From assembly GCA_963699835.1 (NCBI GenBank), contig CAVOVJ010000004.1, forward strand, positions 124,001 to 188,000: 64,000 bases of DNA. The letters are read 5' to 3'. Positions 9,405 to 17,010 of the stretch are shown one piece after another. Both the position numbers and the translations under genes were made by a program. Every line of letters starts with the position of its first letter. Position 1 is the first letter of the stretch. The stretch is from BM003 sp963699835 (GTDB lineage Bacteria > Pseudomonadota > Gammaproteobacteria > Steroidobacterales > BM003). The notes beneath the pieces were generated by a model. That model saw only the letters and a list, made by a program, of their open reading frames with translations. It had not been told where the DNA came from and searched no databases.

Positions 9405-10117
9405 TGCGCAAGCGCGGCAGTCTGCGCCGCCATCAACTGGCTGATCCCGTCCTGGGCGAGTCGGAGCATCTGGTCGAGCTCGTCGCGGCGGAACGCATGC
9501 CCCTCGGCCGTGCCCTGGACCTCGATAAACGCACCGGACTCGTTCATCACGACATTCATGTCGGTCTCGGCCGCGGAGTCTTCGGCGTAGTCGAGATCGA
9601 GCACCGGAACGCCGCGGTAGATCCCCACCGACACCGCGGCGAGCTGACCGTACAACGGATTCTTTTTCAGCTTGCCGGAGGCGACCAGCTTGCCCAGCGC
9701 ATCGGCGAGCGCAATATAGGCGCCGGTAATCGAGGCCGTGCGGGTGCCGCCGTCGGCCTGCAACACATCGCAGTCGATGGTGATGCTGCGCTCGCCGAGC
9801 GCGCGCAGATCCATCACCGCGCGCAGCGAGCGCCCGATCAGGCGCTGAATCTCGAGCGTGCGGCCGCCCTGCTTGCCGCGCGCCGCCTCGCGCCCGGAGC
9901 GGTCATGGGTCGCCCGCGGCAACATGCCGTACTCGGCGGTGACCCAGCCCTCGCCGCGACCGCGCAGCCAGCCGGGCACGCGCTCCTCGACCGATGCGGT
10001 GCACAGCACATGGGTATCGCCGCAACGGGTCAGGACCGAGCCCTCGGCGTGTTTGGTGAAATGGCGCAAGAATTCGACCTCGCGCAGCTGGTCCGGCGTA
10101 CGACCACTGGGACGCAT
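9401..10117 (-). CDS. rph: Ribonuclease PH
   Basis: RNase PH is a phosphorolytic 3'-exoribonuclease that trims tRNA and rRNA precursors. The 238-residue length equals that of E. coli. The sequence starts MRPSGRTPDQLREVEF and carries the phosphate-binding and active-site segments GGRTLEIQRLIGRSLRAV, DCDVLQADGGTRTASITGA and DLDYAEDSAAETDMNVVM. A longer frame opens at 10138, but the ATG at 10117 has GAGG at good spacing and the conserved start. It is the first gene of the rph-rdgB-hemW operon. Confidence 0.97.
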   Translation of the reverse strand: MRPSGRTPDQLREVEFLRHFTKHAEGSVLTRCGDTHVLCTASVEERVPGWLRGRGEGWVTAEYGMLPRATHDRSGREAARGKQGGRTLEIQRLIGRSLRAVMDLRALGERSITIDCDVLQADGGTRTASITGAYIALADALGKLVASGKLKKNPLYGQLAAVSVGIYRGVPVLDLDYAEDSAAETDMNVVMNESGAFIEVQGTAEGHAFRRDELDQMLRLAQDGISQLMAAQTAALAQ

Positions 10118-10174
10118 GAGTAACCTCGGCTTTAACAAGGGTGACTGGGTGACGGCAAGACGGCGCCGGAAATC

Positions 10175-10912
10175 CTATCCGTGCCAGCGCAATGCCGCGA
10201 TGGTCGTATTATCGCTGTAGGGTCCGTTGGCATCCACCGCGCGTTGCGCAAGGGCTTCGAGCGCCTGCTCGAGTTCGCCCTCGGCCACGCCGCTGAGCCC
10301 GCCGATATCGTCCTCGCTGACACCCGACCACAGCCCGTCCGAACAGGCCATCAGGATATCGCCGGGCTTGAGCCGGTGGCGCGCGCTGATCGTCATTTCC
10401 GGCAGCACCGCGTCACCGCCGAGACAACACTCGACGTAGTTGCGCATCGGGTGAGTGTGGACCTCTTCCTCGGTGATCAGGCCCTCGCGCAGCAGCAATT
10501 CGACATGGCTGTGATCGCGGGTGCGGGCGGCGATCGCGTTGTTGCGAATCAGGTAGATCCGGCTGTCGCCGACATGCCCCCAGAACGCGTTGCCGTCCTG
10601 CACCAGGCAGACCGTGCAGGTCGCGCGCGGGCGCGCCTCGAGCGACTGCGCCCGGCCAATCTGGACCAGGCGGTCGTGCGCCCGGCCAATCGAACGATGG
10701 AGAAAACCGGGCGCATCGAGTAGCGGAATCGACTCGGCGCCAAACCGTTTGCCCACCAGGTCGAGCGTGGTCTGCGCCGCCAGCGCGCCATCGCTGTGGC
10801 CACCCATGCCGTCGATGACCAGCATCAACGTCGCCCCGTCGTTGTCGACGATGCCGCAACGATCCTGATTTTCCTCGCGGTGGCCCAGCAGGCTGACCTC
10901 GGCGCGCTCCAT
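10175..10912 (-). CDS. PP2C-family serine/threonine protein phosphatase
   Basis: This cytoplasmic metal-dependent phosphatase is about 245 residues, a bare catalytic domain. It has the PP2C signature in order: GHREENQDRCG, the metal-binding VIDGMGGHSDG, GHVGDSRIYLIRN, MACSDGLW and YSDNTT at the C terminus. The ATG at 10912 is followed by ERAEVSLLG; a TTG at 10918 lies eight bases after GGGGAG and may be the true start. It lies 57 bases upstream of rph on the same strand and head-to-head with yicC. No partner kinase is encoded in the window, so its substrate is unknown. Confidence 0.9.
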   Translation of the reverse strand: MERAEVSLLGHREENQDRCGIVDNDGATLMLVIDGMGGHSDGALAAQTTLDLVGKRFGAESIPLLDAPGFLHRSIGRAHDRLVQIGRAQSLEARPRATCTVCLVQDGNAFWGHVGDSRIYLIRNNAIAARTRDHSHVELLLREGLITEEEVHTHPMRNYVECCLGGDAVLPEMTISARHRLKPGDILMACSDGLWSGVSEDDIGGLSGVAEGELEQALEALAQRAVDANGPYSDNTTIAALRWHG

Positions 10913-11054
10913 TTCCAACCCGTGTTCTCCCCTGTCGCTTGCGCTAAACTGGCGCCCGGCAAATCGCCCGGCACCGGCCAGGCGCAGAGTATACGCGCTG
11001 TTTCGGCAACGTCCGCATCCGCGCCCTGGGCGCGCAACCATTGCAGGTATCCGA

Positions 11055-11921
11055 ATGACATGCAGTATGACCGGCTTCGCCCGTGTCGAAGCGCAACTCG
11101 AACAGGGAGACCTGGTCTGGGAACTGCGTGCCGTCAATCATCGTTTTCTCGATGCCCAGTTCAAGATGCCCGAAGACTTTCGCCGCCTCGAACCGGAACT
11201 GCGCAAGCGGCTCGGCAAGAAGCTGTCGCGTGGAAAGGTAGATTGCGGACTTCGCTTTCGCGCCGCTGTGACCACGGCCACGGAATCGGGAATCCGCAGC
11301 GAGACCCTGCAGAGGTTGCTCGAACTTCTTCGCGAGGTACGCAAGCTTCATCCGGATGCGACGCATCCCGATGCGCTCGATATCCTGCGCTGGCCGGGAC
11401 TGCTGGAAGAGCCGGAACGCGATGTCACCGAGCTGCTGGAGACCGCAACCGATCTGTTCGAGCAGGCGCTTACCCAGATGCAGACCATGCGGGAATCCGA
11501 AGGCGCACGGATGCACGCGGTGATCCTCGATCGCTGCGACAGCATCGACCAGGCCGTCGCCGCGATGCGCGAACGGGCACCGGAGGTCAAGCAGACGATT
11601 CGCCAGCGCCTCGACGACCGGATCGCCCAGATCTGCGCCGAGCTCGATCCGCAACGGCTGGAGCAGGAGGTAGCGATCCTCGCCCAGAAATCCGATATCG
11701 ACGAAGAACTCGATCGCCTCGACAGTCACGTAAAGGAAGTGCGCGACACGCTGGCGAAAAACAAACCGGTGGGGCGGCGGCTGGATTTCCTGATGCAGGA
11801 ACTGAACCGCGAGGCGAACACGATCGGGTCGAAGTCACCCGATACCGACACCACCCGCATCGCCGTGGATATCAAAGTGGCGATCGAGCAAATGCGCGAG
11901 CAGGTGCAGAATATCGAGTAG
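11055..11921 (+). CDS. yicC: YicC/YloC-family endoribonuclease
   Basis: YicC is a metal-dependent endoribonuclease family with a role in RNA turnover under stress. The 288-residue protein starts MTCSMTGFARVE, the conserved N terminus, and ends in the family's C-terminal domain with EEELDRLDSHVK-like sequence, GRRLDFLMQELNREANTIGSKS and a final coiled helix. The N-terminal YicC domain has WELRAVNHRFLD. In most gammaproteobacteria gmk follows directly; here gmk lies about 15 kb away (27276), beyond a block of accessory genes. Confidence 0.94.
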   Translation: MTCSMTGFARVEAQLEQGDLVWELRAVNHRFLDAQFKMPEDFRRLEPELRKRLGKKLSRGKVDCGLRFRAAVTTATESGIRSETLQRLLELLREVRKLHPDATHPDALDILRWPGLLEEPERDVTELLETATDLFEQALTQMQTMRESEGARMHAVILDRCDSIDQAVAAMRERAPEVKQTIRQRLDDRIAQICAELDPQRLEQEVAILAQKSDIDEELDRLDSHVKEVRDTLAKNKPVGRRLDFLMQELNREANTIGSKSPDTDTTRIAVDIKVAIEQMREQVQNIE

Positions 11922-11996
11922 GGTTCAGGGAAATCCGGGACCCTTTTCCGCGTGATTGCCCAGATGCGGTGCAATAAAAATAGCCGCCGCGAACAA

Positions 11997-12012
11997 GTGC
12001 CAAGTTTATTTT
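11997..12012 (-). repeat. Copy of the AAATAAACCNGGCACC intergenic motif
   Basis: On the minus strand this reads AAAATAAACTTGGCAC. It overlaps the stop codon (TAA) of the gene starting at 13235. Related copies occur at 13383-13400, 15941-15957, 15972-15988 and 16531-16640. Confidence 0.55.
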
Positions 12013-13235
12013 GGATAGGCCCCGAGGTTGTCCGCAAACGCATACTTCGCCGTATTCAGTTCCTTATATGAATTATTCACCCGGGCCTTTATCAGTTCAG
12101 GCGTCACGAGTTCGTCGCCCGCGCGCAACAGGGCATTTGATTCTGTATTGTCCTGCACATAGATATCGGGTTTATGCTCCAGCTTGAATTCCTCCCACAC
12201 GGCGCGTGCAAGCCTTTCCGTCACGTCGGCCTTTGTTGGGCCATCGAACCGAAAACTGTGAGATGGAGGGGGAGTCCCCATCTTTTTCCAACGCTCTACC
12301 AGGCCAATGACGTTCTGCTCAACCTCCATGGTCCCGAGGACAGCACGTTGTTCTTCGGAATAGGTAGCCAGCTTCCCCAAGGCGAACTTGGCTAACATAA
12401 GGCGCTTCGAGGCTCGGCGACGCGCATTGAATGCCAGAAGTTCATTGTTGGCGCGCCATTTCGCCGCGCTTAACTCGGCTTCCTCTGCTCGCCATTTGAA
12501 ATTTCCGCACAGATCCATGTTGAGCTTGGCAGGATTGTCGTAGGCCCGGCCGTCCTGATTATCGAACACCACCCCCCAGATGCCTTTGGACATCGACTCC
12601 ACGTCGCCCAACTTGGTAAACAAAGCAAGTGGAGTGTGATTCCATACATTGTGCTTCGCACGAGCAAAGTTGTCCGTGACTACGCGCATTACCATATGCC
12701 ACTGAATGCGATGGGAGTACTCGCCATGTTGCGCCCCGGCACCGGCATCCTTGGGCATGTATCCCAGGGCGATAGACTGTTGATAGTTTTCGCTGGTGAG
12801 TGCGCCCGTGTAAAGGCGATGCGTGGTGGGAAACCAGCACAGTCCTTCATAGTATTCGAGTACACGCGAGAGGCGAATATACTTCTTGTCGTCGGGTCGC
12901 TTGGCGCTGGTGTCGCGTTCGTCTGGAACACCATTTTTGGCACGCAATGCTTGACCGCTTTTCATTTCAGAGTTCATTTTCGTCATTAACGATCGACAGA
13001 AACTGGTATCCATCATTAGCGCGTAGAGCTTGATATAGTCTTCGACAAAGGCACCAAAGGGGTCTGCTTGCGCCTGGTCAATCTTGTTACCGAAGCCGAG
13101 CCTGTGTCCAAGTAACCTTGATCGAACACGCGCAATGTGGTCGTCGCAGAAACCCTCGCCAACGCCCCAGTTCTGGCACTGGTCGCTAGCCGGTTTTGTA
13201 CACTTGGGCCCACCACGCTGGAATACGCAGGTCAT
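12006..13235 (-). CDS. Hypothetical protein with Cys-rich N terminus
   Basis: I do not recognise this 409-residue protein. The N terminus has a possible zinc-binding cluster (MTCVFQRGGPKCTKP, a Cys at about 20, then GFCDDHI). The middle is rich in aromatic residues and histidines (EYYEGLCWFPTTHRLYTGAL, EYSHRIQWHMVMRVVTDNF). The C-terminal third is highly charged and helical. There is no signal peptide or membrane helix. The ATG at 13235 is preceded by AGGAG. It stands alone on the minus strand between two copies of the same short repeat motif in the accessory block after yicC. The clean 1.2-kb frame and ribosome binding site make it a real gene. Confidence 0.75.
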   Translation of the reverse strand: MTCVFQRGGPKCTKPASDQCQNWGVGEGFCDDHIARVRSRLLGHRLGFGNKIDQAQADPFGAFVEDYIKLYALMMDTSFCRSLMTKMNSEMKSGQALRAKNGVPDERDTSAKRPDDKKYIRLSRVLEYYEGLCWFPTTHRLYTGALTSENYQQSIALGYMPKDAGAGAQHGEYSHRIQWHMVMRVVTDNFARAKHNVWNHTPLALFTKLGDVESMSKGIWGVVFDNQDGRAYDNPAKLNMDLCGNFKWRAEEAELSAAKWRANNELLAFNARRRASKRLMLAKFALGKLATYSEEQRAVLGTMEVEQNVIGLVERWKKMGTPPPSHSFRFDGPTKADVTERLARAVWEEFKLEHKPDIYVQDNTESNALLRAGDELVTPELIKARVNNSYKELNTAKYAFADNLGAYPK

Positions 13236-13567
13236 TGTCGGTCGCTCCTGTTTCCGGTTGCCAAGATGCTTAGCGTGCGGGACCGTAACAGGGTCGATAA
13301 ACCGTAGTCACCAGCGACCGAGAACACCCATGAAGGCCGAACACGCAAGAATTACTCAGTATAGGTCCGATTTTCCGATCGTGGTGCCAGGTTTATTTTT
13401 CACGTTCGGTCACGGTCGATGGCTTCGCACGGATTGCGAGGCCTGCTCTCCACGCCCGGCTACGAGTGCCCGCATGGTTCGCGCCACCGGCGCTGCGGCT
13501 TAGTAATGAGCAAACCGCAGGGAAAACAGGCCCGGCATCATCTTCAAGGCCACGCCACGCTGCGCGC
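13236..13567. other. Gene-free region in the accessory block
   Basis: These 332 bases hold the upstream region of the minus-strand gene starting at 13235 and one repeat-motif copy at 13383-13400. Open frames that cross it have no recognisable product. I see nothing else in it. Confidence 0.45.
13383..13400 (-). repeat. Copy of the AAATAAACCNGGCACC intergenic motif
   Basis: On the minus strand this reads AAAAATAAACCTGGCACC, 148 bases upstream of the ATG at 13235. It is in the same orientation as the copy at 11997-12012, so the two flank that gene. Confidence 0.55.
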
Positions 13568-13945
13568 TTACCCTGCCTTCATATCGAAGAAACAGAGCTT
13601 GTTGCCATCGGGATCGAAAACGTATGCGCCATAGAAGACCCCGGGGATACGTTCACCAGGCGGCCCGTTATCCGTTGCGCCGAGTTCGATCGCCTTCGCG
13701 TAGAGCTTGTCGACGCCGGCTCTATCACCGCCGGGAATGGCTACCATGTTGCCGTTGCCGGGCTGGTGAGGCTCCTCGTTATACGGGATGCAGATCGCAA
13801 GCATCGCGGTGTCCATCGAGGTGCCGTAGAACTTGATGCGATCCATGCCAAAGAGCTGGGAAGCACCGACCTCTGCAAGCAATGCGTCGTAAAACGCGAT
13901 GGCGCGATCCATGTCCTTGGTGCCGATGGTGGCATAACCGAGCAT
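13568..13945 (-). CDS. VOC (glyoxalase/bleomycin-resistance-like) family protein
   Basis: This 125-residue single-domain protein has the vicinal-oxygen-chelate pattern of paired beta-alpha-beta-beta-beta modules: an N-terminal GYATIGTKDMDRAIAFYDALLAE and a C-terminal GVFYGAYVFDPDGNKLCFF. Such proteins dimerise around a metal and act as lyases, dioxygenases or binding proteins; the substrate cannot be inferred. The ATG at 13945 is preceded by AGGAG at seven bases and is preferred to an in-frame TTG at 13951. It is isolated in the accessory block. Confidence 0.85.
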   Translation of the reverse strand: MLGYATIGTKDMDRAIAFYDALLAEVGASQLFGMDRIKFYGTSMDTAMLAICIPYNEEPHQPGNGNMVAIPGGDRAGVDKLYAKAIELGATDNGPPGERIPGVFYGAYVFDPDGNKLCFFDMKAG

Positions 13946-14040
13946 GCGCAATCTCCTGTTGATGTCGACTGGAACGGGAGCATACCCCGGTTCGGGCGCC
14001 GCTACGATACATCGACTGAAAGCACAGGCGCTGCAGATCG

Positions 14041-14098
14041 GCGGAATAAGGCCCCGGATCTATTTAGGGGCGGAATAAGGCCCCGGATCTATTTAGGG
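14041..14098. repeat. Two exact tandem copies of a 29-bp repeat
   Basis: Positions 14041-14069 and 14070-14098 are identical. Each unit begins GCGGAATAAGG and ends CTATTTAGGG. The unit lies between the VOC gene and the small gene ending at 14202 and contains no coding signal. Confidence 0.9.
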
Positions 14099-14201
14099 CA
14101 CAAAGTTGCCGAGCGCCGGAGGCAAAAAAGGTCCCTGGTCAATTTTCCTGGGCGAAAAAAGAGACCCGGGACGTTTCTTGGTAACCCAGGAGGGTCAGCC
14201 G

Positions 14202-14564
14202 CTATCTCTGTTCGAAGATCTCGCTGACGAGCCTTCCACCCCGGCACGAGATCTGCCCCGCCGTGCCGGGATAATAGACCTTGTAGACCGTGCTTCCTGC
14301 CAGGGCATTCCTCGAGGCCAGAGCGGTTCTCACGCCACTGTCGGTCAATTCCTGCGCGGCAATCCGCGCGGCAGCGTCACATGCGCTGTAACTTTCGAAT
14401 GTCTCGTCCGCCAGAATCCGCCCGCCCGCGTGGCTGCGCTGGCCCGACTGCGATTGCGTGGTTGACGCGCCGTGAGTCCGGTTTTCCGTCTTCGGTAGCG
14501 CATAGATCAGCGCCGCCAAAGCAAGGACAGGAATTATCAGGAATCGGAGTCGGGAATATTGCAT
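14202..14564 (-). CDS. Hypothetical small membrane-anchored or secreted protein
   Basis: The 120-residue product begins MQYSRLRFLIIPVLALAALIYAL, a signal peptide or N-terminal anchor, then a low-complexity Ser/Gln/Thr linker and a small domain with two cysteines (YSACDAAARIAAQ and ISCRGG) that could form a disulfide in the periplasm. I do not recognise the family. No clear ribosome binding site precedes the ATG at 14564, so the call is moderate. It sits alone in the accessory block. Confidence 0.5.
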   Translation of the reverse strand: MQYSRLRFLIIPVLALAALIYALPKTENRTHGASTTQSQSGQRSHAGGRILADETFESYSACDAAARIAAQELTDSGVRTALASRNALAGSTVYKVYYPGTAGQISCRGGRLVSEIFEQR

Positions 14565-14955
14565 TCGTTGAACTCAGCTGGCCGGGGCACGGGGTCGTGC
14601 CGGTCACATCACATTGGTATCGGCAATTAAGACCCAGAGAATTTCGATTACCCGACAGTCTAACGTGTTGGAGCAGGGAACCGCGGTACTCCGCACTTTT
14701 TTGGCGCTGCCCGCGGCGAGCACAGCGAAAAAACGCTGTGGATGAATATTCCACGTTCAGTGCCGATTGCATTCCTCGTTCACCTCCCTGGCGCTTCAGA
14801 TTAGTATTCGCTCAATCGCAGAGAAAGACCCGGGATCTTATTTGCCGGCTTTATTCCTCGTCTGTCTGCATTTTGGCGGTTGTGGGAAATTGCCTTTGCT
14901 GCAAAAGGGAAGTGCAAAGGCTCCTTAAACTTCCCGTGAGGGCGCTTCAAACACC
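14565..14955. other. Gene-free region upstream of mmuM
   Basis: These 391 bases separate divergently placed genes. A partial repeat-like sequence (GACCCGGGATCTTATTTG) lies at about 14827-14844. No RNA gene or convincing reading frame was found; a long frame that crosses it runs out of frame through mmuM. Confidence 0.4.
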
Positions 14956-15891
14956 ATGTCCGTTCCTGATGCAACAGCGGCCTTCCCCCTCGTGCTCGAC
15001 GGCGGACTGTCGAACGTGCTGGAGGATCTCGGTTGCGACCTTATGCAGAAGCTCTGGTGCGCCGAAATGCTGCGGTCAAACCCGCAAGCCATCGTTGAGG
15101 CGCACCTGGCCTATCTGCGAGCCGGAGCCGATATCATTACGACCTCAAGCTACCAGGCGAGTATCCCCGGATTCGTCGCGGCGGGACTCTCACAACGCGA
15201 GGGTATCGCGCTGCTGCAACGATCCGTCGAACTCGCCGACCGCGCCCGGCAGATCTTCCACGCCGAACAAAACGACGATGGCTGCAGAGCACTGGTTGCG
15301 GCGAGTATCGGCCCATACGGTGCATACCTCGCTGACGGCTCCGAGTACACGGGCAACTACCCGGCAACCGACGCAGAGCTGCGCGAGTTCCATCGCGCGA
15401 GACTGCGGTGTCTGGCGGAGAGCGGGGCCGATCTGCTCGCCATCGAGACCCAGCCCTGTCTGCGCGAGGTCGCGATTCTCGCCGATCTCCTGGCAGACAT
15501 TCCACTGCCGGCATGGGTCTCATTCTGTTGCCGCGACGCGCATCATCTCCACGATGGCTCACCGCTCCGCGAGGCGATCGCCGTGGTCAAAGACGTGGCC
15601 GGCGGTTTCGCGCTCGGCGCCAACTGCACCGCGCCGTCGCACATCAGCGAAATCATCCGGCTCGTGAAACAGGAAGCGCCCGACCAGCGGGTTGTCGTTT
15701 ATCCCAACTCGGGCGAGGTATATGACGCTTCAACCGGCACCTGGCTCGGACTGTCCGAACCATCCGTCTTCGAGCGAATGGCCGCGGACTGGATCGGCGA
15801 GGGCGCAGACATCATCGGCGGATGTTGTCGCATCGGCCCGGCCCACATCGCTATGCTGCGGGAGCGGGTCGAAGCCGCGCGCCGAGCGTGA
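14956..15891 (+). CDS. mmuM: Homocysteine S-methyltransferase family protein
   Basis: MmuM-type enzymes move a methyl group from S-methylmethionine (or SAM) to homocysteine to make methionine. The 311-residue protein is one homocysteine-binding TIM barrel. It has DGGLSNVLEDLG at the N terminus and the zinc-binding cysteines in GANCTAPSHI (about residue 224) and GGCCRIGP (about residue 293). There is no cobalamin domain, so it is not MetH. The ATG at 14956 has only a weak ribosome binding site. No S-methylmethionine permease (mmuP) is adjacent; the gene stands alone among intergenic repeats. Confidence 0.88.
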   Translation: MSVPDATAAFPLVLDGGLSNVLEDLGCDLMQKLWCAEMLRSNPQAIVEAHLAYLRAGADIITTSSYQASIPGFVAAGLSQREGIALLQRSVELADRARQIFHAEQNDDGCRALVAASIGPYGAYLADGSEYTGNYPATDAELREFHRARLRCLAESGADLLAIETQPCLREVAILADLLADIPLPAWVSFCCRDAHHLHDGSPLREAIAVVKDVAGGFALGANCTAPSHISEIIRLVKQEAPDQRVVVYPNSGEVYDASTGTWLGLSEPSVFERMAADWIGEGADIIGGCCRIGPAHIAMLRERVEAARRA

Positions 15892-15934
15892 ACCATGGAA
15901 TCGATAGATGAACAAGGAAAGGGATGACGTGAGG

Positions 15935-16021
15935 GATAAAGGTGCCGGGTTTATTTTCTGCCTATGATAAAGGTGCCGGGTTTATTTTCTGCCTATAAAG
16001 ATGCCGCGGATAAAGGTGCCG
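15935..16021. repeat. Tandem 31-bp repeat, two copies plus a partial third
   Basis: Positions 15935-15965 and 15966-15996 are identical; each begins GATAAAGGTGCCGGGTTTAT. A 13-base partial copy follows at 16009-16021. The core, read on the minus strand, is AAATAAACCCGGCACC, the motif found elsewhere in this block. Confidence 0.9.
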
Positions 16022-16512
16022 TGCAGTCTGTTGACGGAGCAACCGTGGCGGGAATGTACCAGGGTCCAATTCGTCTGACCACGGCAGCTCGCAACGGTGT
16101 TTTTCTAACGCGATCCGGCCTTTAAAGAAGCAAACGCTTCGCAGCGAGCAGCCCCGTCAACAACGAAACAAGCAAAGTAAAGCGCGATTCAGGGTCAGCG
16201 GCCCGATTTTTGCATTTTTAGAAACTCAAAACGGGTACAGATGCGACTCCAACCAAACCGGCTGCGTCCTGATAGCGCAGATCGATAGCCGATGCGTTAT
16301 GCACGCCGACCCGGCGACGACTGCTGGGGTTGTTATTCGGCCAGCCGAGCCGCAGTTTTTTCAAAAACATCCGCAGCCTTCTAAGGGACCTTTTCGCGAT
16401 ACCTTGTTGAAGGGTGGGCAACGTTGCGGTCCTCCATCGGCGCTACAAAAACCGCAGGTCAGATGGAAAAGCCATTGTGGTTACTGTCCCCAAATTCCGA
16501 CGCCGGGGTTCT

Positions 16513-16652
16513 ATTTGATTCAACCCTGTCAAATAAACCCGGAACCTTTTCCAATAGAACCTTTTCCAATATGTCAAATAAACCCGGAACCTTTTCCGTC
16601 ATTTGATTCAACCCTGTCAAATAAACCCGGAACCTTTTCCGGAACCTTTTCC
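16513..16652. repeat. Direct repeats of 40 bp and 22 bp
   Basis: A 40-bp unit beginning ATTTGATTCAACCCTGTC occurs at 16513-16552 and 16601-16640. A 22-bp core beginning AAATAAACCCGGAACC occurs three times (16531-16552, 16576-16597, 16619-16640), and its last 12 bases recur at 16641-16652. The copies look like products of local duplication. Confidence 0.9.
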
Positions 16653-17010
16653 GCCGTTCCGAACCTTTCGCGGCGCTTCAAAGGCCTCGACAAGGATTAT
16701 GTAAAGCCAGAGTTTTCTGGGAGGTTTGTTGCGACAAACGGCGATCCGTCGTCTATGTATATCTACGAATTGACGACTGCCAATCTGCAGTTGATAAAGT
16801 TGGATACGCTCGCAAAAAATCGCCAAGGCGAGCACGTCGAACAGATAAAAACGTATTTGTCGCCAGTCCGGCGATGATCTGACGCAATACCGTACCGGGT
16901 ATTCCCCACGCCCGATGGCACATGACGGTCGTTGCTCGGCAAGCTGGCACAAAACACTTTTACAAAAACGAAAAAAGCGCGCTCGACCGAAGAGCGTGAA
17001 GGAGCGAGTA

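Larger units (their letters stand above)
15892..17010. other. 1.1-kb repeat-rich gene-free region
   Basis: This is the longest stretch without a supported gene. It holds the tandem repeats at 15935-16021 and the repeat cluster at 16513-16652, and is less GC-rich than the flanks. Two open frames (16299-16877 on plus, 16617-17135 on minus) run across the repeats but have no recognisable domain, so I reject them. No transposase, tRNA or integrase remnant was recognised. Confidence 0.6.

Noticed and set aside
15935..16652. CRISPR array
   Set aside because: Repeat units are directly adjacent or irregularly spaced, with no unique spacers of constant length and no cas genes.
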